A DNA stretch of 10,815 bases from Verrucomicrobia subdivision 3 bacterium UBA693 (GTDB lineage: Bacteria > Verrucomicrobiota > Verrucomicrobiia > Limisphaerales > UBA8199): assembly GCA_002298785.1 (NCBI GenBank), contig DBMR01000121.1:1-10815 (forward strand). The letters run 5' to 3'. The translations under genes were made by a program, and so were the position numbers. Each line of letters begins with the position of its first letter. Position 1 is the stretch's first letter. Positions 1 through 7,097 of this stretch are shown one piece after another. Below the pieces are notes generated by a model, which was not told the DNA's origin, searched no databases, and saw nothing but the letters and a program-made list of their open reading frames with translations.

Positions 1-51
1 TGCACCCCTATGATCGCTTACGCTTTTTTTGCGATTTTCTTTTGGGTTCAT
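1..51 (-). CDS. Possible 5' end of a gene running off the window edge
   Basis: An ATG at 51-49 opens a reading frame that stays open for all 17 codons to the window edge and reads MNPKENRKKSVSDHRGA. This is a hydrophilic, lysine/arginine-rich start of the kind seen in nucleic-acid-binding or ribosome-associated proteins, but too little is present to name a family. No Shine-Dalgarno sequence is visible. Instead a 9-bp hairpin (51-72) ends exactly at the A of the ATG. The frame also stays open upstream of the ATG for some distance, so chance openness cannot be excluded. It lies downstream of the tRNA-Arg gene on the same strand. Confidence 0.3.
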   Translation of the reverse strand, partial: MNPKENRKKSVSDHRGA

Positions 52-72
52 GTTGCGCGGGTCCGCACAACA
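51..72 (-). other. Perfect hairpin abutting a candidate start codon
   Basis: On the minus strand the sequence reads TGTTGTGCG-GACC-CGCGCAACA: nine paired positions (one T-G wobble) closed by a four-base loop. No T-run follows it on either strand, so it does not look like an ordinary intrinsic terminator. Its last base is the first base of the candidate ATG at 51, a place where a stem could hinder ribosome access. It could also be the 3' processing or termination structure of the tRNA transcript. The function is inferred only. Confidence 0.45.
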
Positions 73-128
73 CGAAATTCCAAGCAGAGGTGGCGTTGGG
101 ACGCTTTGACCTAAAAAAGGGGCAAAAG

Positions 129-205
129 TGGCGCGCCCGCCGCGACTCGAACGCGGGACCCTCTGCTTAGAAGGCAGATGCTCTATCCAACTGAGCTACG
201 GGCGC
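129..205 (-). tRNA. tRNA-Arg (anticodon TCT)
   Basis: A full cloverleaf is readable on the minus strand. The acceptor stem GCGCCCG (205-199) pairs with CGGGCGC (139-133), followed by discriminator G at 132 and an encoded CCA at 131-129. The D-arm contains TAGCTCAGTTGG. The anticodon stem TCTGC/GCAGA encloses the loop CTTCTAA with anticodon TCT at plus-strand 169-171, and the T-loop is GTTCGAGTC. The mature length is 77 nt with CCA. It decodes AGA, and by wobble AGG, as arginine. Such tRNA genes are frequent integration sites, but no integrase or repeated 3' end is visible here. Confidence 0.97.
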
Positions 206-686
206 ACTTAAAGCGCAGACACTTACAAAGGCACCTCTCATGTTTCGGAGATTGTACCCCGAAATGGTATCCCCGCATCGCACAGAAAACGGGTCTCCTA
301 CTCATGTAATTAGCGATGCATTCGTCTCGACCATCAAAGAAACGGAGTCTCTGGGAGCCAACCCGGGCCCTGACCCTTTTTCATTGCGTGTCATCTGGAA
401 CGATCTTCGCACGACGGAAGATTTCCGGCAAGCAGGTAAGGATAAGCCTCAGGCAACTCTCTTTCTGACGCGTGGGGGAGGGTTCACTCGTTAACCGGAA
501 AAATCAGGTCCCGAAGGCGGGCAGTCAGATGAACAAAATCTCACCTGGTTTTGTCCTGGCTGCGTAGCGCAACACCCGTCACCAAATACCAAAAACTGAC
601 CGATCGGGCCGGCCACCAATTGCTGAGCACCCCCACAAATGGTTTCGCATGTTTATCGGAAGGCGCGAGAGATCGCGCGTCGAGCG
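206..686. other. Region without a convincing gene between tRNA-Arg and the efflux operon
   Basis: The only uninterrupted plus-strand frame of note is 240-494 (84 codons, beginning MFRRLYPEM). An AAAGG lies about 8 bp before its ATG, but its composition is unremarkable and I recognise no family, so I do not call it a gene. On the minus strand a TACAAT hexamer (256-251) lies about 45 bp upstream of the tRNA and could be its -10 box, but no good -35 partner is visible. A 6-bp hairpin at 663-678 lies just beyond the last efflux-operon gene. Nothing else identifiable is present. Confidence 0.5.
663..678 (-). terminator. Candidate 3'-end hairpin of the efflux operon
   Basis: On the minus strand GCGCGA-TCTC-TCGCGC forms a perfect, all-GC-rich 6-bp stem with a four-base loop, starting 8 bp after the TGA of the PII-like gene. 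The expected T-run is absent (the next bases are CTTCCGATAAAC), so it is either a non-canonical terminator or an RNA-stabilising 3' hairpin. The position after the last gene is the main argument for it. Confidence 0.3.
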
Positions 687-1046
687 TCAGGAAATTGGCC
701 GTCGGAGACCGATGGCCGCCGCGCCACGTTCGCCGGTTTTCAAGCGCAAGGCATCTTCGACCGGCAGCACAAAGACTTTACCCGCACCCCGGTGGCCGCT
801 GTGCGTTGCGTCGTAAATCGCTTTTAGGACCACCTCGGTTTCCTCATCGTGGCAAAAGATCTCGAGTCGCACCTTGCGGGTCATCTCCAGCCCGTGAAAC
901 TCACGATGCTCCGGATGTGCGGGGTCGTGCTCTTGTCCGAAGCCGCGAGCTTCGGAAACGGAGAGGCCGTGGACATGCTGGGAGACCAGAGCCTCGGTAA
1001 CCGGCTGCAGGCGGTCGGACGGAATGAACGCGAGAAGATATTTCAT
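687..1046 (-). CDS. PII-like signalling protein (GlnB superfamily) linked to metal RND efflux
   Basis: This is a 119-residue protein of normal GlnB length. The C-terminal half carries the PII signature. The B-loop resembles the classical G-x-G-D-G-K-I-F-V and here reads SGHRGAGKVFVLPVEDAL (83-100). The C-loop region is RLKTGERG (101-108). These predict a trimeric PII fold that binds ATP/ADP between subunits. The T-loop (about 35-55) is unlike nitrogen-type PII: the usual uridylylated Tyr51 is absent and it is rich in His and acidic residues (H40, H44, H47, H51, with E39, D41, E46, E49). From the family literature as I recall it, a divergent PII group (PII-NG) is encoded beside CzcA/CusA-type pumps. 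The likely role is therefore sensing metal or nucleotide state to adjust the pump, not nitrogen control. It starts at ATG 1046, 2 bp after the pump's stop codon. An in-frame TTG two codons earlier would overlap that stop by 4 bp but is the weaker choice. Confidence 0.88.
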   Translation of the reverse strand: MKYLLAFIPSDRLQPVTEALVSQHVHGLSVSEARGFGQEHDPAHPEHREFHGLEMTRKVRLEIFCHDEETEVVLKAIYDATHSGHRGAGKVFVLPVEDALRLKTGERGAAAIGLRRPIS

Positions 1047-1048
1047 GG

Positions 1049-4000
1049 TCAATATTCGGCGATTTCCGATTCAAACTTCGGATACAGAATCGGGAGGATC
1101 AAGAGGGTCAGGATCGTGGCCGTGACCAGGCCGCCGATGATCACGGTCGCAAACGGGCGCGCCGTTTCGGCTCCCACGGCGCGTGAGAGCGCCGCGGGCA
1201 GCAGGCCGAGCGCGGCCATAAGGGCGGTCATCACTACGGGCCGAACCCGGGAAACCGCGCCTTCCATGACGGCCTCGGCCATCGCGAGGCCGTCGCGTCG
1301 CAACTCGCGGATGCGCTCCACCAGCAGCACGCCGTTTTGTACGGACACGCCGAACAGCGCGATGAACCCGACCAGCGCGGATACCGAAAGCGACAGGCCG
1401 GCTAACGGGAGAACCAGCAAGCCGCCAACTGCCGCAAACGGCACGTTGAGCAGGATGAGGATGGCCATTTTGCTGGAGTCAAACGCGGTAAAGAGCAGGA
1501 AGAAGATCGCGATGAGGGTGATGGGCACCACAAGCGCGAGGCGCTTTACCGCCCGCTGCTGATTCTCAAAGGCGCCGGTCCATTCGAGCCGGTAGCCCGG
1601 CGGGAGTTTCACCTGGGCATCCACTTTCTTCTGCGCCTCGGCCACGAGTGAGCCAAGGTCGCGGCCGCGCACCGAGAGTTTCACCGCGGTGCGCCTGGCG
1701 TTTTCTTCACGGAAGATGCGCGCAAAGCCGGACTTTACTTCCACCGACGCCAGGGCGCCCAGCGTGAGTCGCTCACCATTGGAACCGAAGACGGGGATGT
1801 TGCGGATGCCTTCGATCGTCGAGACCGAACCCGGCGTGAGCTTTACCGCGAGATCGAAGGTGCGCTCGCCTTCATAAACCTGGGTGGCGGCCGCACCGCC
1901 CATGGCCGTTTCCACCACCGACTGCACGTCAGACACCGACAACCCCGCTCGGGCGATGGCCGAGCGCTCCACTTCGATCTGGATTTGGGGTTGTCCCAGC
2001 AATTCGTCGGTGCCCACGTCGGCCGCCCCGGGCACCGTGCCCAGAATGCTGACGATCTGGTCGGCCAGCTCCTGTAGCTTTTGCGGGCTTTCGCCATAGA
2101 TTTTGATGCTCAGCTCGGACTTCACGCCGGAAACGGCCTCGTTGACGTTGTCTTCGATCATCTGGCTGAACTGGAATTCGACCCCGGGGATTTGCTCCAG
2201 CTTTTGCTTCATCGCCGCCACCAGGCTGTCACGGTCGGGCGCCGTCCTCCATTCCTCCCGTGGCCGGAGTTCCACCGCAGTTTCTACCACATCGAAGCCG
2301 TTGACGTCCGTGCCATCATCCGGGCGGCCGAGTTGGCTGACGACGGTGCGCGATTCCGGGAAGGAAATGAGGGTCCCGCGGATCCGCTTGACGATGCGGG
2401 CGGCCTCGGTCGGCGAAATGGTCTGCGGCATGAAGGCGCGCACCCAAAGCGAGCCTTCATCGAGCTTGGGCAGGAACTCGCTGCCCACGAGATAGGCCGT
2501 CGCGCCGGCGGCGGCGAGGCTGAGCAGACTGATCCCCAGCACGAGCTTACGCCGGTGCAACGCGGCCGCCAGCACCGGGCGATACAGCGCCAGCAGTTGT
2601 CGCACGATCCAGGATTCGTGCGCGGCGATTTTGCGTCTCACCGCGAAACTGGCGAGCGCGGGCACCACCGTAAGGGCGAGGATCGTCCCCGCGAGGAGCG
2701 CGAAGGTCAGCGTGAGTGCCATCGGCTGGAAGATCTTCCCCTCGACGCGCTGCATGGTGTAGAGCGGCAGGAAGGCGGTGAGGAGAATTGCTTTCGAGAA
2801 GAGAATCGGCCGGCCCATTTGGCCGACGGCTTCAACGATAGTGGCCGGCAGTGATCGAAGCTTGTCCTTTCGTTCCTCCAGCAGACGCAGGAGGTTTTCC
2901 ATTACCACGACGGCGGAATCGACGATGATGCCAAAGTCAATTGCGCCCATGGAGATCAGGTTGGCCGGGATGCCGCGCAAGTCCAGGAGGAGGAACGCGC
3001 CGAGGAGCGACAGCGGGACGACCGCGGCCACGACCAGCGCGGAGCGGTAGTTGCCCAATCCCAGGAAAAGCAGGAGCACCAGCAGCACCAAACCGATGCC
3101 TTCGACCATGTTTTTGCGCACGTTGTGCAGGGTGCGTTGGATCAATTCGGTGCGGTCGTAGTGCATCACCATCTGAACGCCGGTGCCGGGCGGGAGGTAT
3201 TTCTTGTTGATTTCCTCGACTTTGGCGCGAACCAGCTTGAGCACTTCGAGCGCGTTTTCACCTTTGCGCAGGATGACAATGCCTTCGACTACATCGTCCT
3301 GGTCGGGTTGTCCCTGCACCGCCTTGCCGACCCTGCCGAGGCGGAGTTGCTGGCCGAGCTGAACCGTTCCGAGATCGCTGATCCGAATGGGAGTGCCGTT
3401 GCGGGTATCCACGGCGATGGCCGCGATGTCAGCGAGCGTGCGCACGAAGCCCAGGCCGCGGACGATGTACATCTCCGGTCCATGCTCGATGTAAGAACCG
3501 CCCGCGTTACGATTGCCGTTCGAGAGGGTGTCAAAGACCTGCTTGAGCGAAATGCCATAGGATTTCAATTTAACCGGGTCGATCAAAACCTGGTATTGCT
3601 TGGTCGGGCCGCCGAAGCCCACCACATCCACGATGCCCGGCACGGTGCGAAGCTGGCGCTCGACCACCCAGTCCTCGAGCGCCCGCAATTCGGTGGCGGG
3701 ATACCCTTCGGGCCCTTTCAACGTGTAGCGGTAGATTTCTCCGACTGGTGTGGAATCCGGCGAAAGGCTGGCCTGTGCTCCGGGCGGCAGGGTGACGGTG
3801 GATAAGAGCTGATAGGCCTGATTCCGCACATAAGCGCGGTCGGCGTCATCTTCGAACGTGATGGTCACTTGGGAGAGGCCGAACAGGGAGATCGAGCGGA
3901 TCGAGGCTCGCTTCGGAATGCTGTTCAACGCGTTCTCGATGGGGATGGTGACCAGGCGCTCGACTTCCTCCGCTGCGTGGCCGGGAAAGAGGGTGATAAC

Positions 4001-4144
4001 CTGGAAGGAGACATTCGTGACGTCCGGATACGCTTCCACCGGCAGCCGGCGAAACGCCAGAACGCCGGCAAAGATAAAGATCGCCGTCAGTGCAAAGACG
4101 ATGGCGCGGTGCCGCAGAACGTAAGAGGTGATCGTGCTGATCAT
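1049..4144 (-). CDS. Heavy-metal efflux RND transporter, inner-membrane pump (CzcA/CusA family)
   Basis: The protein has 1031 residues, the usual length for the HME-RND family, which uses proton-motive force to export metal cations through a trimeric pump joined to an adaptor and an outer-membrane channel. Layout: TM1 about 13-31, a first periplasmic porter domain to about 345, TM2-TM6 about 347-500, TM7 about 533-552, a second periplasmic domain to about 865, and TM8-TM12 about 868-1021. The TM4 proton-relay segment 401-417 (AIDFGIIVDSAVVVMEN) keeps D403, D409 and E416, the pattern of CzcA-like divalent-cation pumps and not of the Cu/Ag pump CusA. The HME hallmark GSEFLPKLDEGSLWVRAFMP (554-573) is intact. 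The periplasmic segment 659-675 (FSQMIEDNVNEAVSGVK) and TM11-region SVQNGVLLVE (934-943) differ from textbook CzcA, so the substrate is uncertain (Zn/Co/Cd/Ni are candidates; Cu/Ag less likely). The ATG overlaps the adaptor's TGA (ATGA at 4144-4141), indicating translational coupling. Confidence 0.95.
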   Translation of the reverse strand: MISTITSYVLRHRAIVFALTAIFIFAGVLAFRRLPVEAYPDVTNVSFQVITLFPGHAAEEVERLVTIPIENALNSIPKRASIRSISLFGLSQVTITFEDDADRAYVRNQAYQLLSTVTLPPGAQASLSPDSTPVGEIYRYTLKGPEGYPATELRALEDWVVERQLRTVPGIVDVVGFGGPTKQYQVLIDPVKLKSYGISLKQVFDTLSNGNRNAGGSYIEHGPEMYIVRGLGFVRTLADIAAIAVDTRNGTPIRISDLGTVQLGQQLRLGRVGKAVQGQPDQDDVVEGIVILRKGENALEVLKLVRAKVEEINKKYLPPGTGVQMVMHYDRTELIQRTLHNVRKNMVEGIGLVLLVLLLFLGLGNYRSALVVAAVVPLSLLGAFLLLDLRGIPANLISMGAIDFGIIVDSAVVVMENLLRLLEERKDKLRSLPATIVEAVGQMGRPILFSKAILLTAFLPLYTMQRVEGKIFQPMALTLTFALLAGTILALTVVPALASFAVRRKIAAHESWIVRQLLALYRPVLAAALHRRKLVLGISLLSLAAAGATAYLVGSEFLPKLDEGSLWVRAFMPQTISPTEAARIVKRIRGTLISFPESRTVVSQLGRPDDGTDVNGFDVVETAVELRPREEWRTAPDRDSLVAAMKQKLEQIPGVEFQFSQMIEDNVNEAVSGVKSELSIKIYGESPQKLQELADQIVSILGTVPGAADVGTDELLGQPQIQIEVERSAIARAGLSVSDVQSVVETAMGGAAATQVYEGERTFDLAVKLTPGSVSTIEGIRNIPVFGSNGERLTLGALASVEVKSGFARIFREENARRTAVKLSVRGRDLGSLVAEAQKKVDAQVKLPPGYRLEWTGAFENQQRAVKRLALVVPITLIAIFFLLFTAFDSSKMAILILLNVPFAAVGGLLVLPLAGLSLSVSALVGFIALFGVSVQNGVLLVERIRELRRDGLAMAEAVMEGAVSRVRPVVMTALMAALGLLPAALSRAVGAETARPFATVIIGGLVTATILTLLILPILYPKFESEIAEY

Positions 4145-5349
4145 CGGTCGGTCCTGGATTCGATCAAAGTTTGCAACAGCAGGCAGCCCTCGGTGACTAC
4201 CCGTTCCCCCACCTTGACCCCCTCGAGCACGGCGATTTTGCTGTCATTTTCGGCGCCAGTCCTCACGAGGCGGCGTTCGAACCAGGCGCCATTCTCGACG
4301 AAGACGTAGGCCTGGTTGAGCTTGAGGAAGACTGCCTTCGTGGAGACTTCCGCCGTGGGAGGCAGGTCGGTCAGAATATCCACCGCCACATACATCTCGG
4401 CCTTGAGCAGCCGGTCGGGATTGGGGACTCTGCCGCGTACTTTCACCGTTCGTGTCGCCGGGTCCAGGGCGTCGCCAATCACATCCAGCCGACCAGGAAA
4501 TTCACGATCGCCGTAGGGCTTGGCGTGCAGGTGAATCTCCTGTCCGGACTTTAGCAGACTCATATCCAATTCGGTCGCATCCACGATCAACCAAAGCCTG
4601 GTGGGGTCGGAAATTGTCAACAGCGGGGAAAAGACCTGCGGTACGTTGCCCAGCATCTGGTCGGGCCGCACTTCCTGGCCTGGATTCACATTGCGTTCGA
4701 CGACCGTGCCCCCGATGGGCGCCCGCAGGGGAAAAAGGCCATCAAGCACTTCAGCGGTGCCGCCGTAAAGCGAGAGCCGAGCGGTGGCGCGCTCCTTCTC
4801 CGCCTGGGCCGCCGCAAGTGCGTCCTCGGCGGATTCAGCATCTTTGGCGGGCGCGGCTCCGTGGGCCACGAGTTCCCGCAGACGTCGCAAGCTACGCTCC
4901 GCGAGGATCAGGTCCGCATTGGCCTTGCGGACATCGGCCTGGGCCTGGCCGAAGTCAGGTGAGGAAACGCGGGCCAGCACCGTGCCGGGCGCGATCGCCT
5001 GGCCGAGCACAACGTCCACTGCCGTAACCCGGCCCGCGACGGGTGAGAAGACGCGGACGGTGGCCTCTTCGTCCCATAACAGGCGACCGGTAAGGTGCAG
5101 GGTATTCACCTTGTGCTCCGTAACCGTCTCAACGGTCAGCGCTTTGCGCTGGGGGTCGTTGTCCGGCAAGAAGACCCGATCCTTTTCGACTTTGGCCGGG
5201 TTGGTTGGTTCAGGTTTTTGCTGTTGGTGGCAACCCAATGCGAGCAGCACCACGGCAAGCATGCCGGCTGTGGCGAGGAACTCCCCTCGCCGGGATGGGG
5301 AAGCTGAAGCTGCGGAATGCGGGTTCGACTGGAAGAGGAGTTGAGTCAT
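4141..5349 (-). CDS. Periplasmic adaptor (membrane fusion) lipoprotein of the metal efflux system
   Basis: The 402-residue protein bridges the RND pump and the outer-membrane channel in the periplasm. A lipoprotein signal is clear: hydrophobic stretch 25-38 followed by lipobox LALGC with C40 as the lipidated residue. Domains in order: first lipoyl half-motif about 97-130 (VRVFSPVAGRVTAVDVV), alpha-helical coiled-coil hairpin about 133-195, second lipoyl half about 205-228 (LRAPIGGTVVERNVNPGQEV), beta-barrel about 243-328 including LDPATRTVKVRGRVPNPDRL (295-314), and membrane-proximal domain about 335-395. This order is typical of CusB/CzcB. I see no N-terminal Met- or His-rich metal-binding extension, though H41 and a short Gln run follow the lipidated Cys. 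Its start codon overlaps the upstream channel's stop codon and its stop overlaps the pump's start codon, both as ATGA. These overlaps fix it as the middle gene of the set. Confidence 0.94.
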   Translation of the reverse strand: MTQLLFQSNPHSAASASPSRRGEFLATAGMLAVVLLALGCHQQQKPEPTNPAKVEKDRVFLPDNDPQRKALTVETVTEHKVNTLHLTGRLLWDEEATVRVFSPVAGRVTAVDVVLGQAIAPGTVLARVSSPDFGQAQADVRKANADLILAERSLRRLRELVAHGAAPAKDAESAEDALAAAQAEKERATARLSLYGGTAEVLDGLFPLRAPIGGTVVERNVNPGQEVRPDQMLGNVPQVFSPLLTISDPTRLWLIVDATELDMSLLKSGQEIHLHAKPYGDREFPGRLDVIGDALDPATRTVKVRGRVPNPDRLLKAEMYVAVDILTDLPPTAEVSTKAVFLKLNQAYVFVENGAWFERRLVRTGAENDSKIAVLEGVKVGERVVTEGCLLLQTLIESRTDR

Positions 5350-6689
5350 GGTTGCTTGCCTGCGGTTTCGGTGAGATTCAGCGCCGCCTTCAATGCCGCC
5401 GAGGCGGTGGCCGCGTCGGCGGCCGCCTGGGCGGTGGCGAACCGGACGTCATTATCGTTGCGCTGGGCGGAGAGCAGGTCCAGTAAAGACGTGCCGCCTT
5501 TCTCATACGCGTAGGCCACGGTCTCACGGATCTTCGCCGACTTCGGCTGCAGCTCGTCACGATAGTGCTGCCAGCGGTCCAGCGCCGAGGCGTAGGAATT
5601 TTTTGCCACGATTACATCCGCGGCCGCCTGCGCGCGCGCCTTTTCCGCCAGGATCCGCGTTTGTTCCAGCGTTGCTTCCGCGGCAGAAACATTGCCCCGG
5701 TTGCGGTTCCAGAGCGGCAGCGGGAAGGAGACGCCAAATCCCACCGAATTCGGCAAGTCCGGGGGTTCGTGCTCATATTGGGCGAAGAAAGTGGGGTCCG
5801 GCACACGCTGGGCTTTTTGCAGGCGCAAGTCCGCCTCGGCTTTGGCGCGGGCGAACTCCGCCGCACGCACATCGGGCCTGGTCATAACCGGTGCGAGCAT
5901 GATCCCGGTGGCGTCGGGTGATTCCGCGAGCGGTTCGAGCGTGTCGGTGAGTTGGACACTGCCATCCGGCTCCTTCACGCCGAGCAGCACTTCCAGCGCT
6001 ATGCGGGCATTGCGGGCGGTGGTGGTGGCCCCCTCCGCGTCAAGCTCCAGCCTCTGTGCGGCGATTTCAAGCTGGCTTCGGTCCGACGAAGAGATGTCCC
6101 CTGCTCGCTCGCGAATCGAGGCGATGTTCGCCTCCTCACGCAGCATTGCGGCGGAATTCGTGAAGACCTGGCGGTTACGCTCGGCAAGCAATGCGGCCAC
6201 ATAGGACTGCGCGACGCCCTGGTATAACAAGCGGCGCGCGTCGGCCAGGCGGGCTTCCGCGCCCTGGACGCTCGAGGCGGCGGAATCCCGGCGCGCGCGC
6301 CGCTTGCCGCCGATTTCGATGAGTTGATTAATAGCGGCCACGGTGTCGTAACTGCGTCCCCAAAAGCCATTTTCCATTGAGGTGCTGTTCGGGTGGTCAT
6401 CCACGCTGATCTTGGTGATGCCAATCGACGCGGTCGGGTTTGGAAACTCTCGCGCCACAATCCGTTGGGCGGTGGCAATATCAACATCACTTTTGGCAGC
6501 CAGCAAGTCCCAGTTCCGCGCGAAGGCGAGGCGCTGAGCCGTCAACAGCGAAAGCGCTGGGGGCAAATTCGTTTCTGTTTCCAGCGCCGCGGTCGCCTGC
6601 GCACCTGCAATGGTGGAAAGCACCAGCAGCACGAGCCACTTATCGAAGTGGCGCAGCGGGGAGGTTTTGAAAGGCGAAACCATGATCAT
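5346..6689 (-). CDS. TolC-like outer-membrane efflux channel (CusC/CzcC type)
   Basis: The 447-residue protein forms the trimeric outer-membrane exit duct of the tripartite pump. It has a signal peptide (basic 8-17, hydrophobic 18-30, likely cleavage near AQA/ATA at 30-35). There is no cysteine near the N-terminus, so unlike CusC it is not a lipoprotein. Two outer-membrane-efflux repeats of mainly long Ala/Arg/Glu-rich helices are present. In repeat 1 the strand motif is INQLIEIGGKRRAR (120-133). Repeat 2 contains RPDVRAAE (271-278) and FPLPLWNRNRG (322-332), both hallmarks of metal-efflux OEPs, and KGGTSLLDLLSAQR (397-410) near the end. The first ATG (6689) lies 6 bp after the stop of the receiver-domain gene; a second ATG at 6683 is an equally good start. 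No clear Shine-Dalgarno sequence is visible. The TGA overlaps the adaptor's ATG. Confidence 0.94.
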   Translation of the reverse strand: MIMVSPFKTSPLRHFDKWLVLLVLSTIAGAQATAALETETNLPPALSLLTAQRLAFARNWDLLAAKSDVDIATAQRIVAREFPNPTASIGITKISVDDHPNSTSMENGFWGRSYDTVAAINQLIEIGGKRRARRDSAASSVQGAEARLADARRLLYQGVAQSYVAALLAERNRQVFTNSAAMLREEANIASIRERAGDISSSDRSQLEIAAQRLELDAEGATTTARNARIALEVLLGVKEPDGSVQLTDTLEPLAESPDATGIMLAPVMTRPDVRAAEFARAKAEADLRLQKAQRVPDPTFFAQYEHEPPDLPNSVGFGVSFPLPLWNRNRGNVSAAEATLEQTRILAEKARAQAAADVIVAKNSYASALDRWQHYRDELQPKSAKIRETVAYAYEKGGTSLLDLLSAQRNDNDVRFATAQAAADAATASAALKAALNLTETAGKQP

Positions 6690-6695
6690 TATTCG

Positions 6696-7097
6696 TCAAA
6701 CTTTCGGCTCGGTCGGACTCACCGTTGGATCACTGTCGGGAGTTGCCTTGGTCAGAAGTCGTTCGATGGTTTCCAGCAGCGTGGGGAGTGCAATCGGTTT
6801 TTCCAACAAGACGCTAGCCCCGGCAGCCAATGCCCGGCGCAACTGGCCGGGCTCAGCGGTGAGCAGTACCAACGGCCGGCCATGGAGAGCCGCCGCCGCC
6901 TGCGCTGCCAGGATCCAGCCGTTTCGAGTTGGCGTGTCGGCATCCATCACGACCACGTCAGCGCCCTCAGTCGGGAAGCGACCACCCAACTCCGTGACCG
7001 TGGTCGCCAACACCGTGCAGCCTTCGGAGCAGAGCGCCTTGCAGAGCGACTTTTGCACCGAGTCGTCTTCTTCGATTAACAACACCCGGGCGTTCAT
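6696..7097 (-). CDS. Stand-alone response-regulator receiver (REC) domain protein
   Basis: The 133-residue protein consists of one CheY-like receiver domain with a short Pro/Asp-rich tail (117-133) and no DNA-binding or enzymatic output domain. The phosphorylation site residues are present: acidic cluster E9/E10/D11/D12 after strand 1, phospho-acceptor D52 in VVVMDADTP (48-56), T80 in LVLLTAEP, and K100 in LLEKPIALP. It should accept phosphate from a histidine kinase, but no kinase is encoded in the window. The start is chosen at ATG 7097 because the REC fold begins at once (MNARVLLIEEDD); an upstream in-frame ATG at 7142 would add 15 residues outside the domain. It is the first confident gene of the efflux operon, 6 bp from the channel gene, which suggests a link to metal response. 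It could act through protein-protein contact or be a degraded regulator that lost its output domain. Confidence 0.88.
   Translation of the reverse strand: MNARVLLIEEDDSVQKSLCKALCSEGCTVLATTVTELGGRFPTEGADVVVMDADTPTRNGWILAAQAAAALHGRPLVLLTAEPGQLRRALAAGASVLLEKPIALPTLLETIERLLTKATPDSDPTVSPTEPKV

Noticed and set aside
1..205. Genomic-island attachment site at the tRNA-Arg gene
   Set aside because: No integrase and no repeat of the tRNA 3' end was found in the window.
240..494. 84-codon plus-strand frame after the tRNA as a gene
   Set aside because: No family recognised and the length is within chance. The weak AAAGG before the ATG is not enough, so it is noted only within the gene-poor region.
1047..1052. 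TTG start for the PII-like gene giving a 4-bp overlap with the pump stop
   Set aside because: PII proteins begin directly with the strand M-K-x-L/I-x, which matches ATG 1046. TTG adds only two residues and is a rarer start.
849..4124. Long plus-strand open frames opposite the pump gene (e.g. 849-1562, 2081-2854, 3125-3805)
   Set aside because: They mirror the codon structure of the GC-rich minus-strand gene, which has full-length family matches and intact motifs. The plus-strand products show no recognisable domains.
5281..5292. Twin-arginine (Tat) export signal in the adaptor (SRRGEFL, residues 19-25)
   Set aside because: The position two after RR is Glu, not the hydrophobic residue the Tat motif needs. 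A lipoprotein signal with LALGC explains the N-terminus.
4171..6670. Plus-strand and shifted-frame open frames opposite the adaptor and channel genes
   Set aside because: They are shadows of two full-length, motif-complete genes and have low-complexity Arg/Ser/Pro-rich products.
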